Origin: Erythrophleum ivorense
Taxonomy: Eukaryota > Streptophyta > Magnoliopsida > Fabales > Fabaceae
Assembly (NCBI GenBank): GCA_026724425.1
Contig: JAIUCV010000008.1
Span: 28,252,477-28,316,476 of the forward strand
Direction: 5' to 3'
Length of the DNA stretch: 64,000 bases
Numbering within the stretch: the first letter of the stretch is position 1; each line of letters begins with the position of its first letter. Shown piece after piece: positions 1 through 10,275 of the stretch. The notes beneath the pieces were generated by a model. That model did no database searches. It had not been told where the DNA came from and saw only the letters and a program-made list of their open reading frames with translations. The position numbers and the translations under genes are program-made.

Positions 1-1725
1 AGGTACCAAATCAATGGAAAATTCTAGCTCTCTCTCCAAAGGTAGTCCACTAAACTCCTTAGGGAAAACTTCAAGGAACTCTCTAATTATAGGTATATCC
101 TCCAACCCATCATCAACCTCAACATATAATGAAAAGAATACTAGAAACCCTTGGCAACCACGCTTCAGGTACCTCTCGGCTTGGGCGACAGACATGTAAG
201 CAAGCTCAATCATAGGACAAGTTTCAGGTATATTGGCAGGTAAAGAAAAAGTCTTATGATTACAATCAAGTATCACATTATTGGCTGATAACTAGTTTAT
301 GCCAATGATTACATCAAAGTCACACAAAGAGATATAAATTAGGTCAAGGGTAGTACAATGGCTATCCAATTGTGCAATATAATTCAAACACACATCAGAT
401 ATAACCATAGAATATCCAGTTGGGGTGGACACAGATAACTCAAATGGCAACAAGCTAATTTTAAGACCTAAATGCTTAACATAATCATAAGAGATGAATG
501 AGTGAGTCGCACTAGAATCAAACAATGCATCTACAACATGATTATGGACAAGTAAAGTGCCTTGGATCAGATTAGGGGATCTACTAGCCTCTTGCTATAT
601 AAGTGCGAACACTTATGAGGCTGACTCTTGTGACACCATGCAAGTCTGTGCATAGTGTCTAGGCTTCCCACAATTATAGTACACTGGGCATGGTCCATTG
701 CCATAGTTCTTCCCACACTTAACGCAAGTTAGTTAGACACTCACTGTACTTCTTGAGGGTCCCATACTCCTTCTTTGGGGAACATTTATTGGGGGTCATC
801 TCCTACCCCAAGAGCCACTCCCACTATTGGCTCCTTTCTTACTTCCACCTCTAATAGGCTCTATGCCTTAGTCACGCTTACCCTCTATGGTCTTCTTCCT
901 CTTGGCCTCACTTTCCATCATGGCCCTCTCTATTACTCTACACTTTTCCATCAATTCATTAAAATTGCAGATTTATAGAGATACAATTTTGTCCTTCAAC
1001 TCCGGTTTTAGGCTTCTTTCAAATTTTTCAGCCTTCCATGACTCATCATCAAACTGTCTCAAGTAGGAGGAAAAGTGAGACAATTGGATAAACTTAGCTG
1101 CATATTGATCCATATTCATGTCCCCTTATTCAAGGAAGTTAAACTCAGCTTCCTTGTCAACCTTTACTGAAGGTGGGAAATACTTACCTTCAAAGGCAGT
1201 TTGGAAACTTTCCCAAGTCAAGAGGTATCCCCCTTGAAGTCAATAGCCTGAAGGCACTCCTCCATCAATGCTCAGCCTCACCTTCTAGCTTATATATAGC
1301 CAACTTTGTCTTTTACTTTGTGGTGCATGTCATGACCTCAAAGATCTTCTCTAGTTGCATTAGCCACCACTTAACTTTCTCAGTGTCCAACTCCCTTAAA
1401 AATGATAGAGGATCAACCTTTCTAAACTTGGCTAACATAATAAAGAGGTCATCATCCTCCCCTTGGTGTCTCACACCAAGTTTCTGACTAACACTAACAC
1501 GGTGCTCCATCGCTACCTCTTGATTATGCTTATTTATGGTTTCATGTAGCTACTGCAGCATTTGCATAGTTACTGCATAAGCCTTGACTTGCTCTTAAAG
1601 TTAGTCAATCATTGCCCTAACTATAGCTTCATGGGCCTCAGCTTGTTCTCTCATTCAGTTAGCTATTGTAGCCATGACCTCTTGCATCTTTCTTAGCATC
1701 TCAGCTGTTTCTCTACATCAGCCAT
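1..1725 (-). pseudogene. Ty3/gypsy gag-protease remnant, family A element (5' part of polyprotein)
   Basis: Read on the minus strand, a likely gag start lies near 1725 (ATG GCT GAT). A gag core follows at 1510-1313 containing FRKVDPLSFLRELD and WWLMQLEKIFEVMTCT, which fits the plant retrotransposon gag pattern. Two zinc-knuckle-like clusters lie at about 725-640 (CVKCGK and YYNCGKPRHYAQ). The aspartic protease is at 540-292, with FDSSATHSFISYDYV as the active-site region (usual D-S/T-G, here DSS). The protease-to-RT linker is at about 200-1 (REFLEVFPKEFSGLP, then EFSIDLVP). Reading frames change and stops interrupt gag, so it cannot make an intact product. RT and integrase would lie left of the window. 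The protein would form the particle and process the polyprotein of a retrotransposon. Family assignment is sure; exact ends are approximate. Confidence 0.9.
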
Positions 1726-1930
1726 CCCACTCTACAATGCCACAAGCACAACCACAAGCATCCCTCATTAAGCTACAACCTAAGGCAAACAAAACACAAC
1801 TCCACCCATAGCAGGTATATAAGTATAAGAGTTATCACTAGATCACAATATTCTTATTCCTATCATGCATGCATTATGATTGCCAAGTTTTCTAACTACA
1901 AAGTTGTAAATCAAACATAATTGCCTGAAC

Positions 1931-1947
1931 CATTGCTCTGATACTAA
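1931..1947 (-). other. Primer-binding site of family A element
   Basis: On the minus strand TAGTATCAGAGCAATGG lies directly inside the LTR end at 1949. It resembles the plant initiator-tRNA-Met PBS TGGTATCAGAGC with one change. Together with gag further inside, it identifies the adjacent LTR as a 5' LTR. Confidence 0.85.
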
Positions 1948-1948
1948 A

Positions 1949-4354
1949 TGTGACGACCCTAACATCTAATCATGGTAATTAGGATTTAAATATGCAATTA
2001 ATAGTCATAATTTAAGGTTTGAAGTCATTTCGATTACATACATTAGGAAAAAGTAGAGAAATTTAAATATTAATGTTATTAGAGTCATTAATTAGTTACT
2101 TATAATCAATTATGAATATGAGAGAATCAAACTCGTAATTATAAGCCTTTAATCCTTTCATCTATTAATTCTAACTCATAAGAACCTTCTGTAAGAGTTC
2201 CTAATTCATTCCTTAACATTTCTATAAAGAAAACTAAGGTTTCTAGGTCATTATAAGGAATTGAGTACCTTCGTCGTGGCTAAATACTCTCACGCCACAG
2301 CCAATTGCTTTCAGGATTACCTGTCACAAAATTTGCACATTTTGTTATGGCCAAATACGCATTTCACCGTGGCTAATTACCCTTTGGAACATCACCAAAC
2401 TTGCCTCTCACATTATGCCACGACTAATATAGCTCTTTGCCATGGCCAATTCCTCTTTATTTCCTTCCTTAGGCAACTTTGTCACATTTGGCCGTGGCCA
2501 ATTCCATTTTAGCCATGAGTAATTCCCCTCTGCTCTTGTAACTCTCAAATTTCATTCCATACACTCCAACTCTCCTTCTAATGGCACTCTAGGATCACTC
2601 TCCCTCAATTTGTAAGACTCCAATGGTATTTATTTACTTGATTCACTTAACTAATCTATCATTACTCGTACAAGAGTTAAGTGTTGATTCCAACTTATTC
2701 ATCTATCCTATAATCGCAATTTCATGAATTAATGTCAGCAGGGATTTATAAACTACCAACAATTGTTATTCAAATATACATACCATTAAAGTTTCTATGC
2801 ATCACTAGCTTAAGTTGACATCTAATATATCACATGATTACATTTCCAAAAAGTAAACCATATTATAGGATCCACAAAGTTCTCCGTCAGATGTTATAAA
2901 CTCATACATCAAATATCCATTTAATATGAGGCCTAACTCCTCAATAGATACATGAGGCACCTACTCCATAATAAGCACAACTAGGGTTCAGTGCATTTGG
3001 CGTCTGATTACAACCTGGTGCCCAATCAAAGCACATGCATGGGTAGCAGCGGCACCACAGCTCCACCATGGACTCACAAGGTCCAAACACAATACAACAA
3101 AGAGCCAATTCATTCATTTAGCATTTCAAGTCTTTCATGTGTAGTAAATATAAAATTAAAGCAGATATATGCATGGAATTACATAATCCTCAGTTACCTC
3201 ATTTGTAGCTAATTTGGGAAGCTAACAACAGTACTAAAATCCTCCTATAATCACAACTTCAAGAAATTACCACTCTAAGTCAGTCCATTACCATCCCCAT
3301 TCATCAATTATGGCAACAACCCAATAATCAAAGAATTAATCCATCAATACTTACCTAAGAGGCACTTACCCAACCACCAAGAGACTCAATTTCGGATTTT
3401 TCCTTCCTTAGCCCAGAAACTTCAAAATATCACCCTATATTATGGATATTTTTGCATAGAAATGGAGCCCATATCATAAATCAACTAATGAGGTCTCTAA
3501 CTAGTAGAGAAAGCATTAAAATGAGGAGTTTATATTTGCCTAAAAACACCCCTAGCCTTAACCTACGAAATTTCACCATGAAAACACCCAAAACACATTT
3601 TTAGATTTTGGGTATGGTGAAGGTGCTCTGAACGAGAAGCCAATTGGGTCAAATTGAAGAGAAAGAGAAGATGATTACATTATATAACACTCACCTTAAC
3701 TAATTTTGACTCTAGAAGTGAGAAATGGGGCCAAGAAAGTGGTGAGAAACTTAGCCTCCAAGGGACCTCCGAATTTGCTTCTTGTGTTTCTTATAGTTCT
3801 GCAGAATGAAGGGTGGCTAAACTAATTTTAGGGTTTCAGTTGGGTCCTAAATGGGTTATGGGTTAACCCATCAGCCTAAGGACCTATTAGGCTCCCACTA
3901 GTTGCTGGGCTAATTTTTTAATTTTTGGACCAACTACAAGAGTGCAGATTTTTAGTTAGGTTGGATCAAGTTTTCAAGAGTCCATTTAGTTTAGGTCTGT
4001 ATAAGGAATATTGGGCCAGTTATAAGGGTTCATATAAATTGGGTTTTGGGCCCTTATCTCCTTAAACCAAGTTGGGGCATTACTAAATGGTCTCTCTCTC
4101 TTAGGCTAAGTCTCACAATAAGAAGTTGGGTCTGCACCTATAATCATTGGGCCTCTATTAGTTTATGACCACAGCTTACTTAATTTAATTTATGTCTAGA
4201 TGAAATTTCTAACCCAATTAAATCTCAAACCCATATTAATAATTCATTTCTCTCTAGATTCTCATTCATATGGTTTGCCTAATTATTCTATAATAATTAT
4301 TCTTAATTATGTCTAATCCATGATTGACACCTTAATTAATTTTGAGGTGTTACA
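1949..4354 (-). mobile_element. 5' LTR, family A copy A1
   Basis: On the minus strand it starts TGTAACACCTCAAAATTAAT at 4354 and ends GGGTCGTCACA at 1949, followed by the PBS. Its terminal sequences match A2 (10276-13190) and A3 (55315-61818). At 2.4 kb it is shorter than A2, so it probably carries internal deletions. It has a GC-richer patch at about 2270-2530 with repeated GTGGCCAATT-like words. It also has splice-donor-like sites on the minus strand, TTAGGTAAGTATTG near 3358 and GGGTAAGTGCC near 3370. The flank outside (4355-4359, taaca) cannot be paired because the element runs off the left edge. Confidence 0.88.
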
Positions 4355-4584
4355 TAACACATAATCATCAATCAAAATCATATTAGCCTTAGTTCATCAT
4401 CGTTCCCACAAAGATGATCAACTAGGGATATTTAGGATAATCAATATGATTTATCCAAGGATATTATTATTATAGTAAACATGCAAATAATATAATAAAT
4501 GTAATAAAAGAGAAACTCCTTTTTCTTAATGAAATACAATGTACATAATACAAAAATTGGCCTAGGGCACAATCTGCAATAGTT
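4355..4584. other. Unassigned sequence between LTR A1 and LTR fragment B1
   Basis: AT-rich sequence with no ORF and no similarity that I can see to families A, B or C. Its minus strand has a TTTCATTAAGAAAAAGG tract and could be a piece of another LTR-type repeat, but nothing confirms this. Confidence 0.3.
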
Positions 4585-5202
4585 AGGTCGGCTAAATGTG
4601 GAGGAGAAAAGGGACGCCTCATATATATAACTAGGGAACCATTTAAGACATTTTAAAATGTCAAATTTGCCCTTTATTCTTGGTTTCTTCCTTTAAGACT
4701 CATTTCAACTATTTTTTGAGAACTATCTTTTCCATCATAAAATTTAGGTTCTTTAACTTATAAAATGCCTTTGGAATCACTCAATTTGGATCTAAAACCT
4801 TCCAGAACGAAAAGATTAAAGTTTGGGTCAACTGTCGTTCTAAAATGTAAATCGGAGGGATTTTAATTATTATAAAGGTTTCTATAATTTTTAGGGCCTT
4901 TGAGAATCCCAAGAAACCCATTTTTTCTATTTAAAAATCCTTCCTTTGAGTTTTCTAAAAAGTTCCCAAAATTACGACAATGCTACTGCATCTTCTTGAA
5001 ATTTCTTTTGATTATTCTGGCTCTATTTTCAACGTACCTTTGGCTTTAGATCTTCATTATTTGAGGTCTAGATTATTACTCAAATTTTATTAGGGCTCAA
5101 ATCATTCTATCTAGGGGACTTCCTTTTATATATGGTGAGTTTTGTACATTTATGGAGAAATCGGACATTACGTTTCTTACATTTATAGAGGAACCAGATG
5201 TT
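4585..5202 (-). mobile_element. LTR fragment B1 (5' part only), family B
   Basis: Minus-strand 5' portion of a B LTR. The outer end at 5202 reads TGTAACATCTGG on the minus strand. The TATA-like run at 4621-4630 and the block at 4720-4760 (ttttccatcataaaatttagg) match other B LTRs at the same relative positions. The 3' part of the LTR is missing and is replaced by unassigned sequence and element A1. Just outside 5202 the sequence changes to the middle of another B LTR (B3), so B1 was inserted into B3. Confidence 0.8.
4621..4630 (-). promoter_or_regulatory. TATA box of LTR B1
   Basis: atatatataa in the conserved context CTATATATAGGTGG(T)GC shared by B LTRs. It lies about 570 bp from the LTR 5' end at 5202. 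Confidence 0.55.
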
Positions 5203-6528
5203 ACAATTTCTCTAGACATGGTTAGAGATAATATAGAGGATAGTGAAATTTAAAGAATCTTAATAGCTCAATCATCTTTCAAATACACTTATATGACATG
5301 TTATCATGTCAAAGATAGTAGGCATACATCATTAGCAACCAAACATCAAACATAAACATAGATCCATGAAAGTCAAAATCAAACTCTAGGGACTTTTTGT
5401 AATTGCTTAACCTCTTAACTATTATACCATGGTCTAATTATCCATCCCAATGGATTTATATGGATTGGAGCATAATCATATAGAGAAGCAAGCATTTCCT
5501 ATGAAAAAGGCATTAAATTAATGGAATTAATTATGTTACATAAGATCTCATTTCCTCATTTTATGTTCCATGAACCATATAAACTCATCAACATCATGTT
5601 ATAGTCATAACACATTTATACAAGTCAAACACATCATAATTGATCTCATTCATTTCGAGTTTGAAGCTACGTCACACAAAACTCATGGTTTGCTCTCGGG
5701 TTTCAATTTTAGTTTTCTGATATAAATTTTAGAAATTCATAACTAATTCTAGAAAAATTAAAATCAAGCAAACCATACCATTATAGAAAGCTATGGATGT
5801 CTAATTTTGACTAAGAATAAGTCTAGACCAATGCAGTAGCCTCGTTTCTTGCATTTACAGAGGAACTAGATGTTACAATTTCTCTAGACATGGTTAGAGA
5901 TAATATAGAGGAGAGTGAAATTCAAAGAATTTCAATAGCTCAATCATTTCTCAAATACACTTATATGACATGTTATCATGTCAAAGATAGTAGGCATACA
6001 TCATTAGCAACCAAACATCAAACATAAACATATTTATGAAATCATATGGATCCATGAAAGTCAAAATCAAACTCTAGGGACTTTTTGTATTTGTTTAACC
6101 TCTTAGCTATTATACCATGGTCTAATTATTCATCCCAATGGATTTATATGGATTGGAGCATAATCATATAGAGAAGTAAGCATTTCCCATGAAAAAGGCA
6201 TTAAATTAATGGAATTAATTACGTTATATAAGATCTCATTTCCTCATTTTATGCCTTATGAACCATATAAACTCATTAACATCATTTTATAGTCATAACA
6301 CATTTATACAAGTTATACACATCATAATTGATCTCATTCATTTCAGGTTTAAAGCTACATCACATAAAACTCATGGTTTGCTCTCGGGTTTCAATTTTAG
6401 TTTTTTTATACAAATTTTAAAAATTCATAACTAATTCTAAAAAAATTGAAATCAACCAAACCATATTATTATGGAAAGCTGCGGATGTCTAATTTTGACT
6501 AAGAATAACTCTAGACCAATGTAATAGA
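5171..6528. repeat. Direct tandem duplication (two units) across a nested LTR junction
   Basis: Unit 1 is 5171-5842 and unit 2 is 5843-6528. They match almost base for base at an offset of 672, rising to 688 after a 16-base addition in unit 2 near 6030. Each unit contains the last ~32 bp of LTR B1 (gatgttaca at ~5196 and ~5868), about 200 bp from the middle of host LTR B3, the CTTTT target site, and the first ~440 bp of LTR B2. Because a single unit spans junctions between three LTRs, the duplication must be younger than those insertions. Confidence 0.88.
5203..5397 (-). mobile_element. LTR B3 fragment a (host LTR, middle part)
   Basis: Contains ctctagacatggttaga and the block gaatctTaatagctc, which is the conserved middle of B LTRs (compare 7348-7415). 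The sequence stops at gggacttttt and resumes at 9578 across solo LTR B2. A second copy at 5875-6085 comes from the tandem duplication. The 3' end of B3 is missing. Confidence 0.75.
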
Positions 6529-9500
6529 CTTAAGCCACTAGAAATCGATGAAATAGTAGCATAGGTTAGATTGCATTATTGGTACTGTGATGTAACTTCA
6601 AAAATTTATATCTCCTTCTACAGAGCTCCAAATAAGGTGATCTCAGTGGCTATGAAAATATTATGATATCTAGTTTATGCTTGTTTAATTTCATGAGTAT
6701 TGGACTTCATTTGATCCATGTGCAACATAGAGAAACAAACTAACCAAATGAATAGTAGTCATACCATTTCTATATAATTTGGCCAACTTTGAAAAATCAT
6801 AATAAATTCTTTAGAGCTCCAAATTGAGTGATTTTTTTTCCTGTGAAAAGCTCTATGTGAGACCTACTTTCTAGAAAAATTTTATGGAAAAACTCATTCA
6901 TTTGGCCATACTTCAGTGCATCTCACTAAATGGTCAAATTTGAAGCAAAAAATGGGACTTTAAGACACTGAAAGCCCTTCTTGAATTTCCACAACCACTT
7001 GGGCAAGTTTAAAAGTATAAATACCATATATAAAAGCATGCCAAATGATTCAAATTCTCATGGAGCTTAATCTCACCTTGCCACATCCATATATACACAA
7101 GAACATCATATTACATAATGGCAAAGGAGTGGCAAAATCTCACATTCCCATTCATCTAGCTTCCACATTGTTACATACACTATTTATACATACATTATAC
7201 CATGCTCAAGAGTTTACATCATATATACATCCCATGGTTATATAGTTTAACATCAAAATATAATTAAATAAGCCATTTCTCTATCTTATTGTCACAATCT
7301 TGCTTCTCATGCTTGTTAGCTTCCATTTCCTTGTCTACTTGGCTCACCTAGACATGGTTAGACATGTGTAGAGGAAGAGTGAGATTCAAAGAATCCTAAC
7401 AGCTCTTAACCCTTTGAAACATATATAATGGATGCTAAAACATGTCAAAGAATGCATGCATGATATTTAAGCAACTAGTTAACATGTATAAGGCAATTTC
7501 TTGGTCACATAAACTCATACATAACAAGCATAAGCTCTTAAGGGCATTGGTCCATCCTCACCCCCTTTTCTTGGGACTTTTGGATTTGCCTCACCCTTCC
7601 AAGGGACTTTTGACTAAGCCTCACTCTTCTTGAGACTTTAGGCTTTATCTCACCCATTTTTAAGGACTTTTGGCTCACTCACCCTTGCTAAGGGGCTTTT
7701 GGTATAACAAACCCATATAAGCCATAATGCAATCATAAACACATTTCAAGAAACATAATGGTACCATAACATGTAAGCATTGGCTAGAAACATTTCTCAT
7801 GGTTCAAACATATACATAAGCACTCAATGATAAGAAAATAATTAAGCTATGCATATGAGAAAGATTAGAGAGCTACCTTGAAGCAAGAACTTAACACTTT
7901 TTTCTTGGATATTCTTACCCCTCTTTGGCCACACACTTGCAATTAGATGAAGCCTGGTTCCTTTAGCCTAAACACATCAAATAGGACACAATTACATCAT
8001 GGAAGCAATCTTTAACATCACACACTCTCTATGGAAGCTTATTTTGTTCTATGGTTACATAATGGTTCCATATGAGACCTAATGAAGCAAGTGTAAGAAT
8101 TCAAGGTCTTAGCTCCATTCTCTTCTTCCATCTAGGTCTCTTGATTCTATTTAAGCCTTTTGGAGTCATTACAAATTCACTCCCAAGAGCCTAAACACAA
8201 GTTACTTCTTTAAGTCTTCTTATGGAGTCTACATTTCCATCACATGAACCAAAGCTTCTAAATTTTTTTCAAGACTTCCTTTGATGCTCTTTTATCATAT
8301 TTAGTCCCTTTTTACCCTTAGAAAAATTTAAAACTCTCCTTAAGCACATGAACCATGCTTAGTTAAGACATGGACTTATTGTTGGACCCATAAAGTTAGC
8401 TTTGTTTTCTTGAAGGAAATGGCAAATGTGAGGCTTTCTAGGTCTCTCAAGAACCCATATATACTCTTAGACAATGAAAAATACCACTAGAAAACTTCAT
8501 ATATACCATGGTGCAAAGAAAAACCTAGGTTCTAGAAAGTTGAAAACTAATGGTTCTTTTGGAATTTCTTTGCATCTACTTGTTCTTCACCCTTAAAAAC
8601 CTAGGTTTCATGCTTGGTTTAGGTCAAATTTTTCTCCCTCTTACTTGATCTATATGAGGCCAAAACTTAGCTACAAAGGAACAAGAAGGAAGAAGCAAGG
8701 GACGCCATGGAAATACCTTGATTCTTTAGCCTTTTCAAGAGCTTTCTCCTTTGCTTTCACTCTTCCTTGAAATTTTAAACTTCTCTCTTTTGAACAAGGC
8801 TCAAAATAGATCCAAATCATTCACCAAAACCATGGAAAGAAAGAGGAGAAGAAGGAGAACAAGTTCAATGAAGGAAGGAGCAAGAAATTCCTTGATATTC
8901 CATACCTTTTCTTAGGTTTCTCTCCTCCCTTGAAGCTCCCCCTTGTTCGCCCTTCTTTGTAAAACTTCTCCCTAGTTTTAGAAAAAATTTAGGCCAGCCA
9001 AATGTGAAGGAGAAGTGGGGCTCCACCTATATATAGCTAGGGATCCTTAAGAAGCTTTTTAAAATGCCAATTTTATCCCTCATTCTTGACTTTTTTGTTT
9101 TAGGCTCATTTCAACTATTTTCAAAAATAATCTTTTTCATCATAAAATTTAGGTTCTCTAACCTATAAATAACCTTTGGAATCACTTAAATCGGGTCTAA
9201 AACCTTCTCGAATGAAAGAGTCAAAGTTTGGGTTCACTAACATTCTAAAATGTAAATAGGAGGGGTTTTAATTGTTCTAGGGGTTCTTATAGTTTTTAGG
9301 GCCTCTAAGAATCCCAAAAAACTCAATTTTTCCATTTAAAGATCCCTTCTTTGAGTTTTCTAAAAGTTACCCAAAATTACGAAAATGCCACTACATTTCG
9401 TCAAAATTTTCTTTAGCCATTCTGACTCCAGTTTCTGGGCACCCTAAGCCTTAGTTCCTGATTTTCTAATATTTAGAATTTTATTCTAATTTTATTTGGC

Positions 9501-9577
9501 CTTAATTGACTCATTTTAGAGGGCTCCCTTTTATATATGGCTCGTTTTCATCATTTTTACAAAAATCAGGTGTTACA
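6086..9577 (-). mobile_element. Solo LTR B2, family B, TSD CTTTT
   Basis: The minus-strand LTR runs from TGTAACACCTGA at 9577 to its 3' end at 6086 (plus-strand tgtatttgtttaacc). It is flanked by CTTTT at 6081-6085 and CTTTT at 9578-9582. No internal region is present, so this is a solo LTR left by recombination between two LTRs. Recognisable B blocks in order from the minus 5' end: promoter with TATA (9027-9036), the AAGGTATGG donor-like site near 8905, GCTTCAAGGTAGCTC near 7875, the minisatellite at 7545-7705, the GAATCTCAC block at 7380-7400, and the 3' part. A duplicated copy of its 3' end starts at 5398. Confidence 0.88.
9027..9036 (-). promoter_or_regulatory. TATA box of solo LTR B2
   Basis: CTATATATAGGTGG on the minus strand, about 545 bp inside the 5' end at 9577. 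The same position and context occur in other B LTRs. Confidence 0.6.
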
Positions 9578-10275
9578 CTTTTGATCTAGCCTCATCTATT
9601 TTTGGGACTTTTGACTTAGCCTTACTTATTCCATAAGACTTTTGGCCTTGTCTCACCCTTACTTAGAGGCTTTTGGCTTTACCTCACCCAATCCAAGAGA
9701 CTTTTGGCACAACCTTACTCATCAAGAGCTAATCACATTCCAAATACATTTTATGATACATAATGATATCATATCACTAAATCAATAACAACAGGCATGA
9801 TTTATGATTCAAACACACATACAAGTAATTAATGACAATCAAACAACCAAGATAGACATACAAGAATGGATGAAGAGTTACATTTCTCAAGAATGCATAA
9901 AGTTCCTTTCTTGGTTCCTACTTCCTTGCCTCGGCCTCACACACACACTTGGGAGAGGCTTGATTTACTTGGTCTAGACACATCAAACAATACACAAATA
10001 TATCAATGAAACCATCTCTATCCTAACACAAGCCCTTTACAAGCTAGTTCTAGTTCTAGGCATCCATATCGCTCCATATTATAGCATAATGAAGCAACTC
10101 ATAAAATTCATCATCTTGGCTCTAATTTCTCACTCAATCTAAGTCATATGACTTCATTTAAACTCATTAGAGTCATCACAAACTTAAATTAAAGAACCTA
10201 ATACTAAGTTGCTTCTTTATGCATAATAGAACCTTAAACTTTTAACTTTCAAAATATGGTTCCTAAATTCAAACC
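9578..10275 (-). mobile_element. LTR B3 fragment b
   Basis: Continues host LTR B3 after solo LTR B2. It contains minisatellite units (gggacttttgacttagcc, about 9583-9725) and the R-U5-like middle. It ends at the AAACC target site of solo LTR A2 and resumes at 13191. Confidence 0.8.

Noticed and set aside
14..199. Plus-strand ORF at the left edge
   Set aside because: It is the antisense of the protease-RT linker, which is clearly readable on the minus strand.
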